Assembly: GCF_026913205.2 (NCBI RefSeq)
Contig: NZ_CP168151.1
Location: 1,116,001-1,180,000 of the forward strand
Reading direction: 5' to 3'
DNA: 64,000 bases
Origin: Lentilactobacillus sp. SPB1-3
Lineage (GTDB): Bacteria; Bacillota; Bacilli; Lactobacillales; Lactobacillaceae
Shown: positions 28,624-37,304 of the stretch, piece after piece
Layout: each line of letters starts with the position of its first letter
How positions within the stretch are numbered: position 1 is the stretch's first letter
The notes under the pieces: model-generated
The model's input: only the letters and a program-made list of their open reading frames with translations
What the model was told of the DNA's origin: nothing
Database searches by the model: none
Program-made: the position numbers and the translations under genes

Positions 28624-29070
28624 CTACTTATTATCGGTATCAAACAAAATTGTTACCGGCCCATCGTTTTCGATATTGACCAACATATCGGCGCCAAATA
28701 CACCAGGCTTAACAGTTATGCCAGTGTCAGCAAGTTTATCATTGAATCGCTCGTAGACTTGTTTAGAACGAGTTGGCTCGCCCGCTTCTGTGAAACTTGG
28801 ACGATTACCCTTCTTCGTATTGGCAAATAATGTGAACTGAGAGATAGATAGAATCGCGCCACCAACTTGATGAATATCTAAATTAAGCTTCTGATCATCA
28901 TCTTCAAATACTCTTAACTTGTTGATTTTGTGTACTAAATAATCAATTTCAGCATCACCGTCAGTATCATTAACACCAACTAATAACACAAAACCACCAT
29001 CAATTTGATTATAAATTTCATTATCTATGCTAACAGAAGCACGTTTAACTCTTTGAAGGACGATTCTCAA
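28624..29070 (-). CDS. dtd: D-aminoacyl-tRNA deacylase
   Basis: Dtd hydrolyses D-amino acids, and mischarged glycine, from tRNA. The 148-residue product has the dimer-interface SQFTLFA motif at about 79-85 and the cross-subunit NDGPVTIL motif near the C terminus. The start is TTG at 29068-29070 with a GGGG ribosome binding site. The rel-dtd pairing is conserved throughout Firmicutes and supports the call. Confidence 0.96.
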   Translation of the reverse strand: MRIVLQRVKRASVSIDNEIYNQIDGGFVLLVGVNDTDGDAEIDYLVHKINKLRVFEDDDQKLNLDIHQVGGAILSISQFTLFANTKKGNRPSFTEAGEPTRSKQVYERFNDKLADTGITVKPGVFGADMLVNIENDGPVTILFDTDNK

Positions 29071-29081
29071 TTTAAAAACCC

Positions 29082-31316
29082 CTATCTAAAAATTCGTTCT
29101 ACTGAGTACACATCATGAATGTTCTTTACTGTATTAATCAGTCGATCAAGTTGTTCTAAGTTATGAATACCTACCGAAATTGAAATCGTAGCCATCTTAT
29201 TGTGATCAACTTGACCATTGATAGAAGATACATCCTTGGTCACATTGCCAATGGCATTCAAAACATCAGTCAACATTCCAGAACGATTGTAACCTGAAAC
29301 GGATAAGTTCGCAGGATACGTTTCTTTACCAGTATCTGGATTTTCCCATGATACCTCAATCAATCGTTCACCATTATCTTCAGCCTTTTTGATGTTTGGA
29401 CAATTAATTCTGTGAACTGATACTCCACGTCCCTTGGTAATGTATCCAACAATTTCGTCTCCAGGAACTGGTGTACAACAGTGGCTTAATCTAACCAACA
29501 TGTTCTCAACACCCTCGATAATGACTCCACTGGAAGAAGAAGCCTGTCGGGAACTCTTCTGTGGCTTAGTATCATTATTTTCAGAAATCGTTTGGTGTTT
29601 TTCCAAAACTTCGCGTTCAGCTTGATCTTGGCGTTCCTTTTTTTGCTGAGCACGAATATCCTCGGTGATTCGGTTAACTACTCCGGTGGGTTGTAAATCA
29701 CCAAAACCAACGGCTGCCAATAGATCCTCGCCATGGTGATAATTCATCCCAGCAGCAACTGAATTTAATTTTTCATCAGTTAACACTTCTTTAGGATTAA
29801 AACCTTCACTTTGCAAATGGCGAATCAGCATATCACGACCTGTTTCGATATTCTGTTCACGATCTTCCTGACGGAAAAATTGTTTAATTTTATTTCGTGC
29901 CCGCCGTGTTCTCACTAGTTGCAACCAATCACGACTTGGACCGGTGGAATTTGGTGAAGTAATAATGTCAACGATATCCCCATTAGAGATTTCAAAATCT
30001 AGAGGGACGATTTTGCCATTAACTCGGGCACCGGTTGTGTGATGGCCCACTTCAGTATGAATGATGTAAGCCATATCCAAAGGTCCCGCACCCTTAGGTA
30101 GCTCAAAAACGTCACCTTTAGGAGTGAAAGCATATACTCGATCACCAAATAATTCACCTTTGACGCCGTCCATAAAATCAGCGGCATCATCCGTATCTTC
30201 CTGAAGTTCAATGATTTCTTTAAACCAATTTAGTTTATTATTATCATTTGATCCTTCAACACCGTCTTTGATACCTTCTTTGTAAGCCCAGTGAGCAGCA
30301 ATACCAAATTCAGCCACTTGATGCATCTCTTGAGTTCTGATTTGTACTTCTAATGGCTTGCCCTCTGGACCGATCACAGTGGTATGCAATGATTGATACA
30401 TATTAGCTTTTGGCATAGCAATATAATCTTTAAAACGGCCAGGCATTGGTTTCCATTCAGAATGAATAGCACCTAAAACAGCATAACAGTCCTTAATTGA
30501 GTCCACGATGACACGAATAGCCAACAAGTCGTAAATCTGACTGAATTGTTTATGCTGATCGACCATTTTTCTATAAACTGAGTAAATATGCTTTGGCCGA
30601 CCATAAATATCAACTTTTAAATGTAAATCAGCAATAGAATCCTCAATTTGACTAATTGCTTTTTGAATATAATCTTCCCGTTGATCTCTTCGGGAGTTCA
30701 TTAAATGGACGATTCGGTAATATTGTTGTGGATTTAAATAACGCAGACTAATATCTTCAAGTTCCCATTTAATCGTTCCAATACCTAAACGATCAGCAAT
30801 TGGCGCATAAATTTCCAAGGTTTCCTTAGCGATTCTGCGTTGCTTATCTGGTCGCAAAGACTTAAGCGTCCGCATGTTATGCAAACGGTCAGCCAACTTA
30901 ACGATCATTACCCGAATGTCTTGACACATTGCTAGTAGTAATTTTCGGTGATTTTCAGCCAGTCTTTCTTGACTGGATTTGTATTTAATTTTAGATAGTT
31001 TAGTAACCCCATCCACAATCAAAGAAACGTCGTCACCAAACATTTCCTTAACATCAGCCAAAGTGACTCCAGTATCTTCCACAATATCGTGTAAGAAACC
31101 AGCAGAAACGGTTGCCGGATCCATATGAAGATCAGCTAAAATACCAGCAACTTGAATTGGATGTGTGATATATGGTTCACCAGATTGACGGTGCTGGTCA
31201 GCATGGGCAATCTTAGCAAACTCGTAAGCTTTCTTCACTTCTGTAACGTGTTTATCGTTCATATATTCGGCTGCTTGTTTGATGACTTCGTCGGCAGTCC
31301 ATACTTTTGTGGCCAT
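29082..31316 (-). CDS. rel: Bifunctional (p)ppGpp synthetase/hydrolase Rel (RSH)
   Basis: This is the long stringent-response enzyme, 744 residues. It has an N-terminal HD hydrolase domain with HADQHRQSGEPYITHP (about 34-49) and FLHDIVEDTG (about 73-82), so hydrolysis should be active. The synthetase domain has YQSLHTTVIGPEGKPLEVQIRT. A TGS domain (about 390-450), a zinc-finger region with CCTPVPGDEI and a C-terminal ACT domain (about 670-744) follow. It is the only RSH-type gene seen here. A promoter overlaps the rsmE stop codon. Confidence 0.97.
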   Translation of the reverse strand: MATKVWTADEVIKQAAEYMNDKHVTEVKKAYEFAKIAHADQHRQSGEPYITHPIQVAGILADLHMDPATVSAGFLHDIVEDTGVTLADVKEMFGDDVSLIVDGVTKLSKIKYKSSQERLAENHRKLLLAMCQDIRVMIVKLADRLHNMRTLKSLRPDKQRRIAKETLEIYAPIADRLGIGTIKWELEDISLRYLNPQQYYRIVHLMNSRRDQREDYIQKAISQIEDSIADLHLKVDIYGRPKHIYSVYRKMVDQHKQFSQIYDLLAIRVIVDSIKDCYAVLGAIHSEWKPMPGRFKDYIAMPKANMYQSLHTTVIGPEGKPLEVQIRTQEMHQVAEFGIAAHWAYKEGIKDGVEGSNDNNKLNWFKEIIELQEDTDDAADFMDGVKGELFGDRVYAFTPKGDVFELPKGAGPLDMAYIIHTEVGHHTTGARVNGKIVPLDFEISNGDIVDIITSPNSTGPSRDWLQLVRTRRARNKIKQFFRQEDREQNIETGRDMLIRHLQSEGFNPKEVLTDEKLNSVAAGMNYHHGEDLLAAVGFGDLQPTGVVNRITEDIRAQQKKERQDQAEREVLEKHQTISENNDTKPQKSSRQASSSSGVIIEGVENMLVRLSHCCTPVPGDEIVGYITKGRGVSVHRINCPNIKKAEDNGERLIEVSWENPDTGKETYPANLSVSGYNRSGMLTDVLNAIGNVTKDVSSINGQVDHNKMATISISVGIHNLEQLDRLINTVKNIHDVYSVERIFR

Positions 31317-31351
31317 AAAATCACTTACTTTCTTGGTAATTACTTAGCACT

Positions 31352-31380
31352 ATTCTACAATTAATCGGTTAATGACTCAA
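31352..31380 (-). promoter_or_regulatory. rel promoter
   Basis: TTGAGT (31375-31380) and TAGAAT (31352-31357) are 17 bases apart on the minus strand. The -35 overlaps the last codons of rsmE, so rel can be transcribed independently of prmA-rsmE. Confidence 0.6.
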
Positions 31381-32112
31381 TTCAAAGTGATACGATGCAG
31401 CAGCTAGAACATAAAAAGGTGCGGTCTCAGTTCTCAAAATTCGAGGTCCTAAACCAGCTGATATAAACTGACTTTCAGAAAGATGATTAATTTCATCATC
31501 AGATACCCCACCTTCAGGACCGATTACGAATACAGCCGAATCTCCTGAATTCATATTAGAGAATGCTTTACTCAAATTTGACTGTTCACCCTGCTTAGCC
31601 GATTCTTCATAAGCTACCACGTGGACATCATAATCATCCATGTCAATGTCTGCGATCTGTTTTGCGAACTTAATTTTGGGGACGACATTTCGATGGGATT
31701 GTTCCGCTGCACTTTTAGCAACTTCTTGGAGTCGACTGATTTTTTTATCAGCTTTATTATCCCAGTGAACGACGGAGCGTTGCATCTGAGTGAAAATGAT
31801 TTCGTTGACTCCTAATTCTGTGGACTTCTGAACAATAATTTCTGGCTTACTCTGTTTCGGTAGACCACAAATCAAAGAAATTTTGACCGGCAGTTCCACA
31901 TTGTGATTTAAATCACGAATTATATGACAAACTGCTTGTTGGCCATCAATTTTAGTCAATTCTGCCAAATACACATGATGATCATTCAATACTACTTCTA
32001 ATTGATCACCAGGTTCACTACGCAGTACTCTAACAAAGTGTTTGGCAACGTCAGTTGGTAATTCAATATTATGATCATCTGGTAGATTACTATTAATGAA
32101 ATAATGTTGCAT
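31369..32112 (-). CDS. rsmE: 16S rRNA (uracil(1498)-N(3))-methyltransferase RsmE
   Basis: RsmE is a SPOUT-class methyltransferase of 247 residues that modifies U1498 of 16S rRNA. An N-terminal PUA-like domain (about 1-70) with HFVRVLR precedes the trefoil-knot domain carrying VIGPEGGVSDDE and LGPRILRTETAP. It starts two bases after prmA; the prmA-rsmE pair is widely conserved. Confidence 0.96.
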   Translation of the reverse strand: MQHYFINSNLPDDHNIELPTDVAKHFVRVLRSEPGDQLEVVLNDHHVYLAELTKIDGQQAVCHIIRDLNHNVELPVKISLICGLPKQSKPEIIVQKSTELGVNEIIFTQMQRSVVHWDNKADKKISRLQEVAKSAAEQSHRNVVPKIKFAKQIADIDMDDYDVHVVAYEESAKQGEQSNLSKAFSNMNSGDSAVFVIGPEGGVSDDEINHLSESQFISAGLGPRILRTETAPFYVLAAASYHFELSH

Positions 32113-32114
32113 AT

Positions 32115-33077
32115 TTAATCCTCATCTTTAGTAGGTTTTTGAGCAATAATTGAGTACCAATCACCCATGTTTAAAATTTGTAAAACTTTGAATTCTGAAT
32201 TGGTAATGGCCTCTTTAACAACATCTAGCTTTGAATTGATAATTCCTGCAGTGATGAACTTGCCACCGGGCTTTAGATTTTCAAAAGCTTGTGGAGCAAG
32301 TGGCACAAGAATTTCAGCCAAAATATTGGCAACGATAATATCAACTTGTTTATGAATTCCATTCAGCAAATCATTAGGCACAATTTCCATTGCGTCATCG
32401 TTAAAGTTAAGGCGAACGTTGTCTTTAGCTGACTTAACAGCAATATCATCAACGTCTGTGGCGAAGATATCACCAACCCCTAATCTTTTGGCGGCAATAC
32501 TTAAAACTCCAGATCCAGTACCAACATCGATCATTGATTCGCCGCCGCGAATTACTGTTTCTAAGGCTTGCAGTGATAATTGCGTGGTTGGATGAGTTCC
32601 AGTTCCAAATGCCATTCCTGGATCTAGTCGAATGACCTGTTCATCGCCAGTGGTTGGATTATACCCCTCCCAACTAGGAACAATTGTTAAATATCTAGTA
32701 AGTCTGACTGGATGATAATATTTTTCCCATTCAGTTGCCCAATCTTCATCAGCTACAATACTTGATTTCACTTCAGCTGGACCAGGATTCAAGCCAAAGT
32801 CACTTAAATTCCTAACGCGTTCTTCGATCATAGGCACTTTGGCCAAAATATCTTGAGAATCAGGAAAGTACGAGCTAACAATCGCTCCATTACTGATATG
32901 CGGAATATCTTTCATATCAAATAATCGGCCATGATTAGCCTCTGCTTGTGGATTGATTTTCTTGAAGTCTTCTGCGTCTTCGATTTTTACCCCACTTGCA
33001 TCAAAATCCATGAAAATATTAGCAACCGCCTCAACGGCTTCACTCGTTGTTAGTACGGATATCTGTGTCCAATTCAT
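32115..33077 (-). CDS. prmA: Ribosomal protein L11 methyltransferase PrmA
   Basis: PrmA trimethylates lysine and N-terminal residues of uL11. The 320-residue product has an N-terminal substrate-binding domain and a C-terminal Rossmann domain with GMAFGTGTHPTTQ, the SAM motif DVGTGSGVLSIAA and DIIVANILAEIL. The ATG has AAAGGA upstream. A terminator hairpin lies only 20-30 bases before the start, so expression may depend on readthrough or an internal promoter. Confidence 0.96.
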   Translation of the reverse strand: MNWTQISVLTTSEAVEAVANIFMDFDASGVKIEDAEDFKKINPQAEANHGRLFDMKDIPHISNGAIVSSYFPDSQDILAKVPMIEERVRNLSDFGLNPGPAEVKSSIVADEDWATEWEKYYHPVRLTRYLTIVPSWEGYNPTTGDEQVIRLDPGMAFGTGTHPTTQLSLQALETVIRGGESMIDVGTGSGVLSIAAKRLGVGDIFATDVDDIAVKSAKDNVRLNFNDDAMEIVPNDLLNGIHKQVDIIVANILAEILVPLAPQAFENLKPGGKFITAGIINSKLDVVKEAITNSEFKVLQILNMGDWYSIIAQKPTKDED

Positions 33078-33098
33078 ATATAAATTCCTTTCCGATAC

Positions 33099-33122
33099 AA
33101 AAAAAGCATCCTATTTGGATGC
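33099..33122 (-). terminator. Terminator between the 33111 gene and prmA
   Basis: GCATCC (33117-33122, read on the minus strand) pairs with GGATGC (33106-33111) and is followed by seven T. The stop codon of the upstream gene lies in the loop. The stem is short but the U tract is long. Confidence 0.75.
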
Positions 33123-33467
33123 GCCATTTGATACTTCCTGTTCTTCATCATCTAAATCATCATGCACTTTAGCGTCATGATTAAGTAACCGAGATTGTAA
33201 GTAATTTAATAACTCGGCTTCTGTGCGGAAAACCCGCGGATGCTTTTGCTTATGAAGTCTTAAATCGATTTCATTGATTCGCTGTCTTCCAGTCCACTTG
33301 TGACTGTACCTAACTATCAGTCTATTATCAAGTTGCTTCTTTCCAAACTTAAAAATATAGATATTTTCGGGTGTCAACAAGGGGCGCATATACTCTTTTT
33401 TATAGAAAAAACCATTTTTTCTAAGAAATTGTTTAGTACGACTAAGAATAATGAACACCTCCTGCAT
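33111..33467 (-). CDS. Small basic hypothetical protein upstream of prmA
   Basis: I do not recognise this protein of up to 118 residues. It is basic in its N-terminal two thirds (TKQFLRKNGFFYKKEY, KFGKKQLDNRL, HKWTGRQR) and has a short acidic tail (DDLDDEEQE). No membrane segment or signal peptide is seen. The longest reading begins at ATG 33465-33467, but the only good ribosome binding site, AGGAGGTG, lies inside it just before two in-frame ATT codons. A later in-frame ATG (MRPLLTPENIYIF, 33387-33389) is also possible. It has its own likely promoter and a terminator and diverges from the 33604 gene. Confidence 0.65.
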   Translation of the reverse strand: MQEVFIILSRTKQFLRKNGFFYKKEYMRPLLTPENIYIFKFGKKQLDNRLIVRYSHKWTGRQRINEIDLRLHKQKHPRVFRTEAELLNYLQSRLLNHDAKVHDDLDDEEQEVSNGASK

Positions 33468-33507
33468 GTTTATTGTTGCTTGTTAAACTCTTCATAAAAA
33501 AACAATT

Positions 33508-33535
33508 AATATATATACTAATGTAACCTGACCAA
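33508..33535 (-). promoter_or_regulatory. Promoter of the 33111 gene
   Basis: TTGGTC (33530-33535) and TATATT (33508-33513) are 16 bases apart on the minus strand, about 40 bases ahead of the first start codon. Confidence 0.5.
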
Positions 33536-33552
33536 AAACGCAAACGATTTAT

Positions 33553-33580
33553 TTGAATTTTTCCAATTTGTTTGTAATGA
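33553..33580 (+). promoter_or_regulatory. Possible promoter of the 33604 gene
   Basis: TTGAAT (33553-33558) and TAATGA (33575-33580) are 16 bases apart on the plus strand. The -10 is weak. Confidence 0.35.
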
Positions 33581-33603
33581 TAGTTCTAAGGAGATGAACC
33601 TAA

Positions 33604-33999
33604 ATGGAAATGTTTCGCGTCCGCTTTATTAACCAAATTACAGATGAAACCATACGAATTGGCTACACTGCAATTTTAGAAAACAATTTAAGTCCTGTCA
33701 TCTATGAAGGACGCCAAGTTTTCTACCGAGATCATCTACAACCAAATCTATTAAAAACTGGTGAAGCAGCACTTGAGGCTTTAGATAACATCTTTCAGGC
33801 AATTCCAGAAAAATATGTTCTAAAGCAGGTTGCATTTGAGGCTTCTCATAATGCAGGAATCCTTCAAGCACCTAAAAAAAGATTATTCAATGACTATATT
33901 ATGGAACACGGTCTATTAGAACGTGTTAAATATCATCGGGATGATGAAGATAATATTATCATTGATACCAATTTAATAACAGAATTACGAATTGGTTAG
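33604..33999 (+). CDS. Hypothetical protein, 131 residues
   Basis: I do not recognise this family. The protein is soluble and mixed alpha/beta by appearance, starting MEMFRVRFINQITDETIRIG. It has a helical middle (TGEAALEALDNIFQAIPEKY, about 58-77) and ends with an acidic DDEDNIIIDTN segment. No cysteines, membrane helix or known motif is seen. Support for a real gene comes from the ribosome binding site AAGGAG nine bases before the ATG, normal codon use, a perfect terminator downstream and its own intergenic region. It is one of few plus-strand genes in the window. Confidence 0.75.
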   Translation: MEMFRVRFINQITDETIRIGYTAILENNLSPVIYEGRQVFYRDHLQPNLLKTGEAALEALDNIFQAIPEKYVLKQVAFEASHNAGILQAPKKRLFNDYIMEHGLLERVKYHRDDEDNIIIDTNLITELRIG

Positions 34000-34010
34000 A
34001 GAATCATTCC

Positions 34011-34046
34011 AGAACTATGATGAACAAATTCATCATAGTTCTTTTT
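34011..34046. terminator. Bidirectional terminator between the 33604 gene and lepA
   Basis: A perfect 14-bp stem (34011-34024 with 34029-34042) has a CAAA loop and a T run on the plus strand. It serves both convergent genes; the lepA stop codon is at its edge. Confidence 0.88.
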
Positions 34047-35883
34047 ATTTGTCATTTTGTTCATCTTCACCAGTCTGTAAGACAGCCATAAAGGCAGCTT
34101 GAGGAATTTCCACTTTACCAACTGACTTCATTCGTTTCTTACCACGCTTTTGTTTATCCAATAACTTAGCTCGTCGATCAGGGTCACCTGTATGAATCTT
34201 CGAAGTAACATCCTTTCGATAAGCCTTGATATTAGTTCTGGCAATGACTTTTGAACCGATAGCGGCCTGAATGGGAATCTCAAAGTTTTGTCGAGGGATA
34301 ATTCCCTTTAACTTAGTAACGATGTCTCGACTACGCGAATCAGCAAATTGTTTATGTGTAATGAAACTCAAAGCATCAACTTTATCGCTATTCAATAAGA
34401 TATCAACCTTAACCAAATCACTTGGACGATATTCTTCGAGATCGTAATCAAGTGAAGCATAACCCCGAGTACTTGATTTTAACTTATCAAAGAAATCAAA
34501 AATGATTTCTGAAAGTGGCATATGGTAAATGACATTAACTCGATAATCATCAAGGTAATCCATAGTTTCAAAGATTCCTCGGCGACGTTGACACAATTCC
34601 ATGACAGCCCCAACGTATTCATTAGGCACCATAATAGTCGCCTTAACGAATGGCTCCAATATTGATTTAATTTCTGAGGCATCTGGCATTTCAGATGGGT
34701 TTTCAACTTCAACCGCGGTGCCATCAGACTTATTCACGTTGTAAGTAACTGATGGAGCAGTTGTAATTAAATCTAAATTAAACTCTCGCTCTAATCTTTC
34801 TTGAACCACGTCCATGTGCAAGAGTCCTAAAAATCCACATCTAAAACCAAATCCTAAAGCCTGCGATACTTCAGGTTCAAATTCCAACGCCGCATCATTC
34901 AACTTCAATTTTTCTAATGATTCACGAAGATCTTCAAATTTAGCATTGTCAGTTGGATAAAGACCTGCGTACACCATTGGATTCATTTCACGATATCCTG
35001 GTAAGGCCTTGTCTGCTGGATTCTCCACACTCGTAATCGTGTCACCAACTCGTGTTTGAGTAATATCCTTGATACTGGCAGTAATATAACCAACATCCCC
35101 AGACATTAAATAATCACGTTTCACTGGATGTGGTGAGTTAACACCAACTTCTGTAACCTCGTACTCAGAACCAGAATTCATTAGTTTGATTTTATCGCCG
35201 GGCTTAACGGTACCATCTTCAAGCCTAACACTTAAAACAACTCCCCGATAATCATCATAGATTGAATCAAAAATCAAAGCCTTTAATGGAGCACTAACAT
35301 CTCCGGTTGGGGCTGGTACCTTGGAGACGATTTGTTCGAGTAATTCCTTTATTCCAAGACCTTTTTTAGCACTCGCCATCACGGCGTCAGAAGCATCGAT
35401 ACCAATAACATTCTCGATTTCTTCTTTAACCTTTTCTGGTTCAGCAGATGGCAGATCAATTTTATTGATTACAGGAACGATTTCTAAGTCATCATCTAAG
35501 GCCAAGTACACGTTGGCCAATGTTTGGGCCTCAACTCCTTGAGCAGCGTCAACAACTAAAATGGCACCTTCACAAGCGGCCAAACTTCTCGAGACTTCAT
35601 ATGAGAAATCGACATGTCCTGGGGTATCGATTAAATGAAATTCATAATCGTTACCATCATTGGCATGATACTTTAACTCAACGGCATTTAATTTGATAGT
35701 AATACCGCGTTCTCGTTCAAGATCCATATTATCCAACAACTGATCTTTCATTTCTCGTTCTGAAACCGTGTCAGTCATTTCTAGGATTCGATCCGCTAAC
35801 GTTGATTTACCGTGATCAATATGCGCAACAATGGAGAAGTTACGAATATATTTTTGATGCTCTTTCATTTTTTCAATATCCAT
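34045..35883 (-). CDS. lepA: Elongation factor 4 (LepA)
   Basis: EF4 is a ribosome-associated GTPase related to EF-G. The 612-residue product has G1 AHIDHGKST (20-28), the switch segment [15 protein letters not shown] and NKIDLPSA, then domains II, III and V. The LepA-specific C-terminal domain ends with [20 protein letters not shown]. The start ATG has a modest GTGAGA site; an ATG five codons in is an alternative. A dyad surrounds its -10 box. Confidence 0.97.
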   Translation of the reverse strand: MDIEKMKEHQKYIRNFSIVAHIDHGKSTLADRILEMTDTVSEREMKDQLLDNMDLERERGITIKLNAVELKYHANDGNDYEFHLIDTPGHVDFSYEVSRSLAACEGAILVVDAAQGVEAQTLANVYLALDDDLEIVPVINKIDLPSAEPEKVKEEIENVIGIDASDAVMASAKKGLGIKELLEQIVSKVPAPTGDVSAPLKALIFDSIYDDYRGVVLSVRLEDGTVKPGDKIKLMNSGSEYEVTEVGVNSPHPVKRDYLMSGDVGYITASIKDITQTRVGDTITSVENPADKALPGYREMNPMVYAGLYPTDNAKFEDLRESLEKLKLNDAALEFEPEVSQALGFGFRCGFLGLLHMDVVQERLEREFNLDLITTAPSVTYNVNKSDGTAVEVENPSEMPDASEIKSILEPFVKATIMVPNEYVGAVMELCQRRRGIFETMDYLDDYRVNVIYHMPLSEIIFDFFDKLKSSTRGYASLDYDLEEYRPSDLVKVDILLNSDKVDALSFITHKQFADSRSRDIVTKLKGIIPRQNFEIPIQAAIGSKVIARTNIKAYRKDVTSKIHTGDPDRRAKLLDKQKRGKKRMKSVGKVEIPQAAFMAVLQTGEDEQNDK

Positions 35884-35916
35884 ATTGATATCTCACTTTC
35901 GTTCAAATTACTTCTT

Positions 35917-35940
35917 AGTTCAATTATAAGTGATTGAACT
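35917..35940 (-). promoter_or_regulatory. lepA -10 box flanked by an 8-bp inverted repeat
   Basis: AGTTCAAT (35917-35924) is repeated inverted as ATTGAACT (35933-35940) with an 8-base spacer. The minus-strand TATAAT (35923-35928) overlaps the left arm. No good -35 is visible. The arrangement could be an operator, but no known regulator consensus is matched. Confidence 0.4.
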
Positions 35941-35942
35941 AC

Positions 35943-35990
35943 TAAAAGAAAAGAGGCTGCCAGAAATGTTTACCACTAGCAGTCTCTTTA
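35943..35990 (-). terminator. Terminator downstream of dnaJ
   Basis: AAAGAGACTGCTAG pairs with CTGGCAGCCTCTTT (one mismatch, one G-U), followed by a T-rich stretch on the minus strand. It ends the dnaJ transcript before lepA. Confidence 0.75.
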
Positions 35991-36055
35991 TTCGTCAAAA
36001 TGCCAACGGTAAAAGTTAACATTTGAATTTTAAGTTAAAATCACCTAGATAAGTT

Positions 36056-37207
36056 TTACTTATTACCATCAAAAGCATCTTTTAATTTATCAAAAATATT
36101 ACCTGATTTACCTGAACCGGTATCTTCTTCACCAGAAGCAGCGGCTAAGGCCTCAAGCGCAACCTTTTGTTCTTTGTTTAAAGACTTTGGTGTCACAACG
36201 TTAACGGTTACCCGTTGATCACCATTGCCTTTACCACGAAGATGGGGAGCACCTTTACCACGTAATCTAAACACAGTTCCGTTTTGGGTTCCAGCAGGAA
36301 TCGTTAAATCAACATCCCCATGAACCGTTTGAACCTTAACCTTACCTCCAAGGGCAGCCTTAGAGAAAGTGATGTCTTGATTCATGTAAATAGTTGCTCC
36401 ATCCCGTTGGTAGATCTTAGAAGGTTTAACCTTAAAAACAATATATAAATCACCGTAAGGTCCGCCATTTTCACCGGCTTCTCCTTGGTTTTGTAGACGC
36501 ATTTGTTGACCATCGTCAACACCTGCAGGAACAGTAACTTCGATTTCGTGGCTTTGATCAACATGGCCACTACCACCACAAGTTGGGCATTTTTCTTTAA
36601 TCTCTTTACCAGTTCCGTTACATACAGGACATTCTTGTCGAGTTTGCATTCTTCCAAGAGGAGTATTGGTTTCTACTGTGACAAATCCTCGGCCACCACA
36701 ATTATGACAGGTTACTGGAGAAGTTCCTGGTTTAGCACCAGTTCCACCACAGGTGTCACATTGTGCCTCACGGTTATACTTGATACGAGTTTTCTTACCA
36801 AAAATGGCTTCTTCAAATTCCAAAGTCATTTGATACTGCAAGTCTCGACCTTGGCGTGGGGCTGTTGGATCAGCTGTTTGCTGGCCGCCACCACCGCCAA
36901 AAAATTGACTAAAGATATCATCAAACCCAAAACCGCCACCAAAGTCAGCGCCACCTTGTGAGTAGCCGCCGCCACCGAATCCTTGTGGTCCTTCTGCAGA
37001 ACCATATTGATCATAATTAGCGCGTTTTTGAGAGTCACCTAAAACTTCGTAGGCTTCAGTAATATCTTTGAATTTTTCTTCAGCATCTGGTGCTTTATTA
37101 ATATCTGGATGGTATTTTTTTGATAATTTTCTGTAGGCGTGCTTAATGTCGTCTTCAGAAGCATCCTTGGATACACCAAGAATATCATAATAATCTTTGT
37201 TAGCCAT
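36056..37207 (-). CDS. dnaJ: Chaperone protein DnaJ
   Basis: DnaJ is the Hsp40 co-chaperone that stimulates the DnaK ATPase. The 383-residue type I protein has a J domain (1-70) with the HPD motif (YHPDINK), a Gly/Phe-rich linker (about 72-115), and four CxxCxGxG zinc repeats (about 150-215) beginning CDTCGGTG. C-terminal substrate-binding domains follow. The ATG has GGGAG upstream. A terminator separates it from dnaK; a weak promoter candidate (TTGGCT-16-TATTCT) overlaps that hairpin, so dnaJ may be partly independent. Confidence 0.98.
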   Translation of the reverse strand: MANKDYYDILGVSKDASEDDIKHAYRKLSKKYHPDINKAPDAEEKFKDITEAYEVLGDSQKRANYDQYGSAEGPQGFGGGGYSQGGADFGGGFGFDDIFSQFFGGGGGQQTADPTAPRQGRDLQYQMTLEFEEAIFGKKTRIKYNREAQCDTCGGTGAKPGTSPVTCHNCGGRGFVTVETNTPLGRMQTRQECPVCNGTGKEIKEKCPTCGGSGHVDQSHEIEVTVPAGVDDGQQMRLQNQGEAGENGGPYGDLYIVFKVKPSKIYQRDGATIYMNQDITFSKAALGGKVKVQTVHGDVDLTIPAGTQNGTVFRLRGKGAPHLRGKGNGDQRVTVNVVTPKSLNKEQKVALEALAAASGEEDTGSGKSGNIFDKLKDAFDGNK

Positions 37208-37262
37208 GCTAAACTCCCGTCTTAGTTACTTTATCATCCTTGACAGAATACCATATTTTAAC

Positions 37263-37294
37263 AAAAAGCCAAAGCTCATCGGCCTTGGCTTTTT
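37263..37294. terminator. Terminator between dnaK and dnaJ
   Basis: AAAAAGCCAA (37263-37272) pairs with TTGGCTTTTT (37285-37294) around an internal GGCC/GCT bulge. Transcription from dnaK would meet a U-rich arm. It lies 55 bases upstream of the dnaJ start. Confidence 0.8.
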
Positions 37295-37304
37295 GGACAA
37301 TTAA

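Noticed and set aside
36503-36961. 152-codon plus-strand frame inside dnaJ.
   Set aside because: It lies wholly antisense to the Gly-rich and zinc-repeat part of dnaJ, has no ribosome binding site and its composition is that of an antisense shadow.
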